From the NCBI GenBank assembly GCA_034698045.1, contig JAQGAU010000412.1, positions 1 to 28,753 of the forward strand: DNA of 28,753 nt. Direction: 5' to 3'. The position numbers were made by a program, and so were the translations under genes. Position 1 is the first letter of the stretch. Each line of letters starts with the position of its first letter. Below, one piece after another: positions 21,503 to 28,753 of this stretch. The stretch comes from Paramacrobiotus richtersi (taxonomy: Eukaryota; Tardigrada; Eutardigrada; Parachela; Macrobiotidae). The notes below the pieces were generated by a model that ran no database searches, had not been told where the DNA came from, and saw nothing but the letters and a program-made list of their open reading frames with translations.

Positions 21503-22961
21503 TCTTTAACTCGCACGGCGAATCAGTCAGGAATATTGGCGAATTATCAATATGAGAGGAATCACAAAAAGTAAACACGATCGCCATACCGTCTGGTTTC
21601 GGTTAGAATTAAGAATACACGCGAGCTCCGTTGTGTGCATCACATCTTGGCCCGGATATGTTGGCTTGGTCGGATTGTGCGCCTCGGGGAATCCAACAAT
21701 CTTTCGACAGTATGCGAAAACCAGTGGCGGATAATGATATCAACCATCCAATAAACACGGTGGTAACTGGCACTGCTATCAACATGTGCAGTCGTGGCCG
21801 AACACTGTAAGGAACCTACAATTAATAATGATGCTGCGCATTCAAGAACGCGAAATTCAAATATTTGTTCAAACCACTCGAAGGATACACTCAGGCTACC
21901 CAGGCAAGAACAGCCTCTTTTTCGTGCAGAAATTTGCGTGAGTTTTTTGGAGAAAGAAAATGTTGATATGTCACATATGTGCCACGTGTTTATCGAGGAA
22001 TAACGTAACTGCTGGATAGGCGGTCTCCAGTTATCGAGAAACATTGATTGCGATTACCACAAAGATTTTTTTTTTTTATCGTATACTTGTGCAAAATTGT
22101 ATATATTTGCGCACAGTATATGCAATTTCGTGTAATATTAGTCGATGCAATCATGAGAAGCACTATAGCGATAGAACTTGCTTTAATACTGTCCTTGTGA
22201 AACGCTTATCCGTCAAACACTGATACGAAAGTCACCTGGTTTTTCGCAACTAGTGAGAATCGTAAAAAACTAAAAAAGTAATTTGCGAAGCTTCCGTTGG
22301 AAGCACAAATGTAAACCTTGGCATCTCATGTATAAGGATATCTCATACCGATATCTCATAACAAGCATCTCATATAAGCAGTTATTTACAACGCGATATC
22401 ATATAATTATTTTTACAGTAGATGTATGACTCTTTCCCATGCAATGCCGGTATTTTGGTACGTGTATTAAGCGTGCTTTAATCGTACGTTAAGGTCGGAC
22501 ATCGCTAGAGGTACAATTCAAACCGGATCGAAACTCTGAATTTTATGTTTCCATACACATTTGAAGCTGTGCTCATCTTCTTATCGATATATATACAGCT
22601 TCGATTCGTTCGAATTCAATACGAAACTTTCGCTTTAAGGAACACTGCAAATAAGATTGGATTTCGGAAAACGACCAGTGAGCTTCTTATTATAATCTTA
22701 TCTATATAGATTGGATATCGGCACTGCGCATGCATATCATGAAGAACTGACACTACTGCGGCAAAAACGAATTTACGATACGATAAGGATACTTTGGATT
22801 TGTTTGATCAGTTATCTTCCTAAATCTGCATTTTCTTGTATTCCGTGCACCCAAGCAAAGAGTGAGTTTTCTGATGTGTAGTCAGAGAAGATTTATGCAA
22901 TTTGCAAAATATTCTTTTTTGTTCACAGTTGCTCGCATTCCAGCAACACTTATAACCAGAA
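21503..22961. other. Divergent intergenic region (giant gene / quinone oxidoreductase)
   Basis: This 1.46-kb region lies between two divergently oriented start codons and must hold both promoters and 5' UTRs. It has a run of about ten T at 22067-22078 and several TATA-like AT stretches (for example near 22585-22600). It also has four copies of an ATCTCAT-containing motif at 22321-22373. Open frames here, up to about 134 codons on the minus strand at 21640-22044, show no family similarity I can see. A pyrimidine-rich acceptor-like TTCTTTTTTGTTCACAG just upstream of the ATG at 22962 hints at a non-coding 5' exon. Confidence 0.5.
22321..22373. repeat. Four short direct repeats (RCATCTCAT / GATATCTCAT)
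   Basis: ATCTCAT occurs four times, beginning in motifs at 22321, 22337, 22350 and 22365, at spacings of 16, 13 and 15 bases. The two inner copies are GATATCTCAT and the two outer copies are GCATCTCAT. The array lies about 600 bases upstream of the quinone oxidoreductase start codon. It may be regulatory or a small unstable tandem repeat. Confidence 0.5.
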
Positions 22962-25828
22962 ATGCAGTGCATTCGATATTCAACGCGAGGTGCGCCTGAC
23001 GTACTTTCGATGGAAATCGTGCCCATTCCAACTCTTGACCGTGCTGGACAGGTGATTACCAATTTAATATTCCATCGAGCATTTAGGGAACACTTACGAT
23101 ATATCAGATGATTCCGAACCCCGTTTCCACTGTTTTGTACGTAGAAGTTTGCCTCATGCACATCTACATGGAAATTATTAAAAACATTTAATTTCGCATC
23201 TTCGCTAATATACAGTCTGTACTTTATAATAAATAATTAGGAATTTATTCGTAACATTACTAGTAGTTCACTAATTTATATATATCTACATGAGTTTTCT
23301 TAATATAATGCATATAACTGACTTCATAGGCCTTCAGTACAGCCGAGCACTAGAATGATATCACGAAATAGTTTTTTCGATTCACAAAGAATTATCATGA
23401 TGCTGTATCCAACCCGATTACTGAATCTTCCTGATTTGTTCCCGGTTACTTTCGGTTTTGTAAGGTACGAGTGCATAGGTTTCGGAGCCATTTCCACATT
23501 GCGGACGTCGAATCGTATAATATAATTGTACTTGGGTTTTCACGTCAATTTGGACACTATATATATTAACAGTAAAACAGAAAAAATCCGGACGGCTCGC
23601 TGTGGGTAAGCTGGGGGATTATCAATCGCTGCGTCTAGGTATTGGTCAAAGTTCACTATGCGGGAGTTAACCCCGTTGACACTCATTTGAGAGGAACCCA
23701 TCATCCACGACTCTCTGTTGACCTTCCGGCTACACCTGGAAAAGATGCATCGGGAATGGTAGAAAGAGTCGGGCCAGGAGTCAGCAAGTTTAAGGTAGAA
23801 GTACACGCTCGAATGCATTGATCCTGGATTATAACAGTGTCAAGGGGTTACTCACATAAACATAAATATGTAAAGGCCAACATATAACATACAGTACTTC
23901 TACGTGTAGAATGGTCACACTGACGACATATGAATATTCGTTATAATCACAAACCTGTATTTAAAGGTGGGAGATCAGGTTTTCGTGAGTGACCACTCCT
24001 TTCGGTCAGGTGGTACATATGCGCCGTATCACGTGGCTGACGAAAACGAAGTACACCATCTTCCGGCTTCGTATAGTCTGCAGGAAGGAGCATCTTTAGG
24101 GTCCCCTTATTTTACTGCGATACGAGCACTGTTTATTGCGTAAGTCCCAATTTCCTTTCATTTCGGACAGCTGTTTCATGGACAACACCGTTTTGGGGAT
24201 ATATAGAAAAAACATTCTCTTTTGATATGTCATCTGCTTTATGATACTACTTACGTATCAATATGCAGTGCAGGGTCAATAGTCCACATTTCCGGCAGCG
24301 TCGATTGCTGTAATCAGTGACCATGGACTATTTACTTTCTCCGTAACAAATGCAGTTTTCTATAGTGCAAAAGCAAAGGAAGGAGAGACCCTTCTGATAC
24401 ATGGGGCCAGCGGAGCTGTAGGGACTGCATGTCTGCAGGTACAAAACCGTTGACCGAGTACATTTAGTATAATAACTTAACTTGCAGCCTTTTCGGCTAA
24501 GGTTTCCTACCAATTTTAAATACTGCCATTGTTTAAATACTTCCGTTATCCGTAAATAAATCGACAATAAGTAAGTAGCTGCTTCTACCTTTGTACAACT
24601 CAGTTGTACAGTTTTCCGATAAGTCTAAAAATGGTTATAATTAATTCACTACTGCGTTACTTGTTGTGCGCCGCATTTTCTTTGTAATTGTAGCTGGCAA
24701 TAGCGCATGGTTTGAAAGTATACGGCACGGCGGGAACAGAGGCAGGGTTACAGCGCTTACGGAGCAGTGGAGTAACCGGTGTTTTCAATCATCGCGAGAC
24801 CGGATACGTGGACAGCATCAAGGTGCGCAGGTTTCACTGGGTCGCTTATACCGGAACTTAAAAATGATAGATTAAGAATTACCGTAGAACACTGAGCAAC
24901 ATGACTTAAATGGGTTGGTTAAGTAATGAAATTTTATTTCGGTGCTACGTATTTTTTTACAGAAAGAAGTTGGTGTTAAGGGAGTAAACGTTATTATTGA
25001 AATGGCGGCAGGAGTGAATTTGCAAAAGGACATTGAACTACTGGGCAGAAAAGGCCGCATTGTCATAGTTGGAGGAAAAGACAGCATCGCGATCACACCG
25101 GCGCTGATTTTAGCCAAAGAAGCCATCGTAACCGGTGTTAAACTGGCTGACTCTACAGCGGAAGAATGGGAGGAAATGTCGAAAATTTTACATGGTGGAC
25201 TGCAGAAGGGATATCTGCGTCCTGTCTTGCACAAGGAATACCCTCTCAATGATGCTGTCAAGGTGAGTCCTTATATTCCTCATAAAAGACGTAACATCGA
25301 CACCAATGTTAATTATGAGCGTTGATTTCGTGGATGTTGAATGTATTTTTCTGATAGTGGCTGCTTGGTTGACTGGTAGTAGTGTCTAGTCAGAAAACAC
25401 GTCTCAGAACAAAACGCTGTTTGCTCAAGTGCCGTAGTTTAGGACGAAATAATTGCTGTACATGCTAATGTCTGGGATTACTGGAAGGTAAAGATCATAA
25501 ACTGTATCTTCGCAGTTTACCCATTGTAGTTTTACTGCGCCTACAGTTTTGACTGTCGCTTTACGTAAATTTACGAAGAAAATTCTGGGCACCAGTATGC
25601 GTACAAGTACAAGCACCGTACTTTGTTAATTAAGTAATGTAAAGTATATATATGGGCCGGGAATGAGTCCGACGAACACAGAGCCCCGCGCCAACGCGCG
25701 CAATTTGTTTAGCTTCAGTACCTCCTCCTATTCGGGCCTTTTGACATATTTATTTATTTTTTCAGGCCCATCATGATCTGGAAAGTTCGGATGGATCGCA
25801 AGGGAAGATGCTACTAAAGGTCATCTGA
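22962..25828 (+). CDS. CRYZ: NADPH:quinone oxidoreductase, zeta-crystallin type, 7 exons, 327 aa
   Basis: Exons: 22962-23051, 23639-23794, 23967-24139, 24366-24438, 24694-24822, 24963-25262, 25766-25828. Phases match throughout, with a total of 984 nt (327 aa, human CRYZ 329). This cytosolic zinc-free MDR enzyme reduces quinones by one electron using NADPH. Matches from memory to zeta-crystallin include MQCIRYSTRGAPDVLS at the N-terminus, VLVKVHYAGVNPVDTHLR (31-48), ATPGKDASGMVERVGPGVSK, GSPYFTAIRAL, the Rossmann cofactor motif GASGAVG at 153-159, GLKVYGTAGTEAG, VNVIIEMAAGVNLQKD, RIVIVGGKDSIAI, a PLNDAVKAHHDL block and the terminal GKMLLKVI. The cysteines and histidines that bind zinc in alcohol dehydrogenases are absent, as expected for this branch. 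The ATG is fixed by an in-frame TAA two codons upstream. No transit peptide is evident. The gene looks intact. Confidence 0.94.
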
Positions 25829-26137
25829 TCTAATGCTGATCTTGTGGTCCCCATATAATATGACCTTACCATGGTTTATTCTGCTAACAAGCATAATATT
25901 GTATTACGACTGATGTTATGCTATCAACAAATAATTTTACTACCGAATTTGAGCACCTTGCTTTGCATAATTTTTTACCATGAACACAGCACGTGGCTGC
26001 GCGACAAAGATCAAAAGAGCGCGAATATGATTCTGTATTATGGTCAGTTAGTGCAACTGTAAAAACATGCTTAGTCCACTGGGACATCTCAGAGAAACTA
26101 CCAGTAACTACTGAGGAAACTGAAAAAAGATACAAGG

Positions 26138-26143
26138 AATAAA
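26138..26143 (+). terminator. Candidate polyadenylation signal of the quinone oxidoreductase gene
   Basis: A canonical AATAAA lies 310 bases after the TGA at 25826-25828. It is the first full AATAAA on this strand downstream of the gene. Confidence 0.55.
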
Positions 26144-26381
26144 GTACCATGTCTGAACCAGATTTGGGCTTGGACGTACGTACATAATTAGGGCTGACCC
26201 CACTGGCCTCATAGGTTGTTGCCTTGGTGGTTCCCTTGGAGGCCCGGACCGCCCCCGTTAGCGAATACCCCTAGCAGCCGCCCCATAAGAAAAACGCTAA
26301 TTCTCAGGCGCTGCTTTACCACTCTTCTGCGTGTGATTGTCACGTATGCAAGCAGTTAGACGAATGGGAAATTGGTACCAA

Positions 26382-26400
26382 CGTAGCAGCGCACTATTGG
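26382..26400 (-). promoter_or_regulatory. ER stress response element-like site upstream of SDF2
   Basis: On the minus strand the site reads CCAAT, nine bases, CTACG. The ER stress response element is CCAAT-N9-CCACG, so nine of the ten fixed bases match and the spacing is exact. It lies about 220 bases upstream of the SDF2 start codon. SDF2-family genes in vertebrates and plants are known to be induced by the unfolded protein response. The mismatch falls in the ATF6-contacting half, so function is unproven. Confidence 0.35.
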
Positions 26401-26621
26401 TCCAGCACGGGATGGAGAAGGGCCGGCCTTATGTTTTCCAGGTTTTGACTTTTGCTTTTTCCGTTTAGAGTTTTTTATTTCAGTTTATTTCTCAGATCTT
26501 TAGCTTTTCAATTTAGTTTGAATTTGTAAACGATCTATGGCGTGTGAATTCGTTGATTCTCGGTTTTGGTGCAGCTAATAATTATCATAGATTAAAAGCG
26601 AGCAGTTCATTCTGGTCTACC

Positions 26622-28306
26622 ATGGATCTCGCGGATTTTTATGGAAGGGGCTTCTTGGTGTTCTTTATATCCATCCTGGGCGATTTTGCGACTTTGTGCA
26701 CAAGTTGGTTAATTTGATTACAGATTTGTTTTGACACACAGCGTTTTCTTGATGCGGCATTGCCAATGGCTTCGTCGATGTACAAGATTTTCTGTGTGTT
26801 GTTTTAGGCAGCCACTTAAATCAAGTGACATGCGGGAGCCTTGTCAAATTAAAGAACAATGTTCATGATGGACGCTTACATTCACACGAAGTCCGCTATG
26901 GGTCCGGAAGTGGCCAACAGGTAATGCAGTCCTAGTAAGCTTTTTTGAATAACGACGGAACCAGGGGAATGCTTTAGTCCGTGACGGGAATGAAATCCAA
27001 AACCGACCACAATAGCTACTGGGCCGTGAAAGGACCCTTCGGAAAATCATGCGAAAGAGGGTGAGTTACATTTTCTTCGGACTGTTGAAAGCGTAAAATT
27101 ATCGGTGAGGCGACGTCCATGATCAGTGTATATCGTTTGGTTTTTTTATTTTTCAATTACACATTTATACGGGAACCTCGAATATATGAGTTGTATGATC
27201 CTAGGTGAAGGAATATTATAATTCCAGTCACTCGTAGTTATTAATATTACCGATACGTGCAGCGTAAAATTTTTGCAGTGAACCGATCAAGTGTGGGTCT
27301 GTAATCCGGTTACACCATATGGCAACGGGAAAATATCTTCACAGTCACTTATTTACTTCGCCGTTATCCAATAATCAGGAAGTTAGTGCTTTCGGGGAGG
27401 ATGACAAGAAAAGTGACACCGGTAAGAGATCGCGCGGAAATTAAATAATGTGTCATGATTGTTTCCTTTCTCGAAATCAGTTGAAGTCTAACGACCGTTA
27501 CATTTATTATGTGTGACATTTATGATGGTACAATGAATGGTAATTTTTTTCGCTTGTTATTGCCACTTATTTGTGTTGGCCAAAGCCATATATTATATTA
27601 TAACGTAAAGGCCAACACAGTTGACAAGTGCGAAATAGTTTGGATTTCAGCGCTTTATCACGTTTGTTTTTGCCAATGCAATGCATCCCTCCCGATTTTC
27701 AACGTAAAATACGTTATTGTTTTAAATGACACCGATTTTGTTCACATTGGGTTTTTTTGGAAGAACTCAAGTACTTTAAGGGAAGTATCCAATGAGAACA
27801 AAATCATGTGCTAAAATTTAAGTAAGTCGAACCTGTATAACAAACAGTAAGTATGGCTTGTAAGAGGCTGCAGAATATTAAAAATACCCGTATTTATTGG
27901 CAAAGTGACATAGCGCAGCTGGCACTAAAAACGACTACTGCAGTTACAACTTATTACCGAAATTGAAACCAAAAGAAACTGAAGGTTAAATTATTAGGGA
28001 TATTAAAAATATCTAATTATATTAACGATTATTCTGCTTTGCTGTTTTTTAGGTGATAACTGGAAGGTTGTTTGCGACGACGACTTCTGGCCTCGGGATG
28101 GAGCTGTTTTATTCCAGCATGCAGATACTGACCATTATCTCCATATGACGGGTGCCACGTTTGGTCGACCCATAGCTGGTCAGTTTGAAATTTGTGGACA
28201 TTATTCAGCCTCGTCAGGGAGTTATTGGCAAGTTATGGAAGGAGTTTACATTAAACCTTCGAGCCTTGAAGGCATCCTTCACCGAGAAGGACATGATGAA
28301 TTGTGA
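26622..28306 (+). CDS. SDF2: Stromal cell-derived factor 2 (SDF2), ER MIR-domain protein, 5 exons, 224 aa, ends HDEL
   Basis: Exons: 26622-26703 (least certain), 26808-26920, 26978-27060, 27279-27421, 28053-28306. The total is 675 nt with matching phases (human SDF2 211 aa, SDF2L1 221 aa). SDF2 proteins work in the ER lumen with ERdj3/BiP chaperone complexes and share MIR (beta-trefoil) repeats with protein O-mannosyltransferases. Visible matches are VTCGSLVKLKNN, GRLHSHEVRYGSGSGQQ, SVTGMKSKTDHNSYWAVKG, EPIKCGSVIRLHHMATGKYL, HSHLFTSPLSNNQEVSAFGE, DNWKVV, WPRDGAVLFQHADTDHYL, TGATFGRPIAGQFEICG and YWQVMEGVYIKPS. These cover all three MIR repeats. The C-terminus is HDEL, a KDEL-receptor retrieval signal. 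Residues 1 to about 27 form a signal peptide (hydrophobic core GFLVFFISILG). Exon 1 is chosen because it gives a signal peptide in the right phase, but its donor GTTGGT is weak. An ER-stress-like element lies upstream. Confidence 0.92.
27572..27619. repeat. Inverted repeat in SDF2 intron 4 (10-bp arms)
   Basis: TGTGTTGGCC at 27572-27581 pairs perfectly with GGCCAACACA at 27610-27619 across a 28-base AT-rich loop. It lies in the 631-bp intron 4 of SDF2. Confidence 0.55.
27734..27805. repeat. Strong inverted repeat in SDF2 intron 4 (17-bp arms, one mismatch)
   Basis: GATTTTGTTCACATTGG at 27734-27750 pairs with CCAATGAGAACAAAATC at 27789-27805 with 16 of 17 bases complementary and a 38-base loop. 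The 72-base span could fold as a hairpin RNA in the intron transcript, or it may be the ends of a very small inverted-repeat element. The stem is shorter than a usual pre-miRNA stem. Confidence 0.6.
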
Positions 28307-28753
28307 TCGAATCGAGTGAACTCGTCAGTCGTGACCATTTTGAGTTAATGTATGTATCGATTTTTTTTGTTACGTTATTGTTTTGAATCGCAGTTTTGCT
28401 GTTAGTGCGCTTGGAACATCTGTCAGATTAATTTTTTGTTCCTCAGTTCGGCAGTAAAATAACCGTGTAATGTTTTATCCGATGAAAACATAGACAGGAT
28501 GTGGTGCCAAACATCAGATACAAAAATTCAACCAATGTATTTATTAAACATACGGATACATATTTATGTAAAAATTATTCTAGTCGCTGAACATAAACTT
28601 CACCGCTTCAAGTAATCCTCGAGGTGTCTAACGTTGATATAATTTATGGTAGGCTGCGAAATATTTGGTCATTTAGGTGTGCAAAAACATGAGGTAATAC
28701 TTCGCGCATTGGTACCATTTAGGGCAGTCGAAAAAATGCCATCGTATCCACTG
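28307..28753. other. SDF2 3' UTR and downstream flank
   Basis: This is the sequence after the SDF2 stop. An ATTAAA at 28543-28548 is the best polyadenylation signal candidate. The remainder to the window end shows no coding exon. Confidence 0.45.
28543..28548 (+). terminator. Candidate polyadenylation signal of SDF2
   Basis: ATTAAA, the commonest variant of AATAAA, lies 237 bases downstream of the SDF2 stop codon. Confidence 0.4.

Larger units (their letters stand above)
25829..26621. other. Intergenic, 3' UTR of CRYZ and upstream region of SDF2
   Basis: The first 310 bases are the likely 3' UTR up to the AATAAA at 26138. A sharply GC-rich patch with C and G runs follows at about 26190-26290, then the probable SDF2 promoter. 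No exon is supported here. Confidence 0.5.

Noticed and set aside
23540-23818. Minus-strand open frame over CRYZ exon 2
   Set aside because: The plus strand encodes the conserved HYAGVNPVDTHLRG block of zeta-crystallin with proper splice sites, so this is a shadow.
1-28753. Viral, prokaryotic, CRISPR, rRNA or tRNA content
   Set aside because: No operon-like packing, spacer-repeat array, rRNA core sequence or tRNA cloverleaf was seen. All recognised genes are spliced metazoan genes.

Overview
The window is nuclear DNA of an invertebrate-type animal. Every recognisable protein is split into many exons by GT-AG introns (one GC-AG), and the homologues are metazoan: a spermidine synthase-like protein, a zeta-crystallin-type quinone oxidoreductase, the ER protein SDF2 and a giant coiled-coil protein. 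Introns are mostly short (about 70 to 630 bp). The splice acceptors are not the strict TTTCAG of nematodes. The sequence alone does not name the phylum. There is no prokaryotic, viral, CRISPR, rRNA or tRNA gene signal.

Layout: 1-1750 is mostly unassigned, with a weak candidate last exon at the left edge and a dispersed repeat near 1.1-1.3 kb. A seven-exon spermidine synthase homologue lies on the minus strand (6380 down to 1752). Its 2.7-kb fourth intron is filled with degenerate tandem repeats. Next, also on the minus strand, is an unrecognised basic, low-complexity, probably nuclear protein (9062 to 7385, perhaps to 6885). Then comes a ten-exon minus-strand gene (21502 to 9876) for a predicted 3,254-residue, almost wholly coiled-coil protein resembling golgins or centrosomal scaffolds. 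A 1.46-kb divergent intergenic region (21503-22961) separates it from two plus-strand genes: a seven-exon quinone oxidoreductase (22962-25828, 327 aa) and a five-exon SDF2 (26622-28306, 224 aa) ending in the ER-retrieval signal HDEL.

I assembled exon structures by hand from splice sites, codon phase and remembered family sequences. In the three conserved enzymes/chaperones and in the giant gene, all exon phases match and no internal stop is met. The genes do not form an obvious pathway. The most notable points are the altered active site of the spermidine synthase homologue, the internal ~143-residue repeats and recurring W-x-x-F motif of the giant coiled-coil protein, a pair of inverted dispersed repeats 12 kb apart, the structured satellite-like array in an intron, and an ER-stress-element-like site upstream of SDF2.
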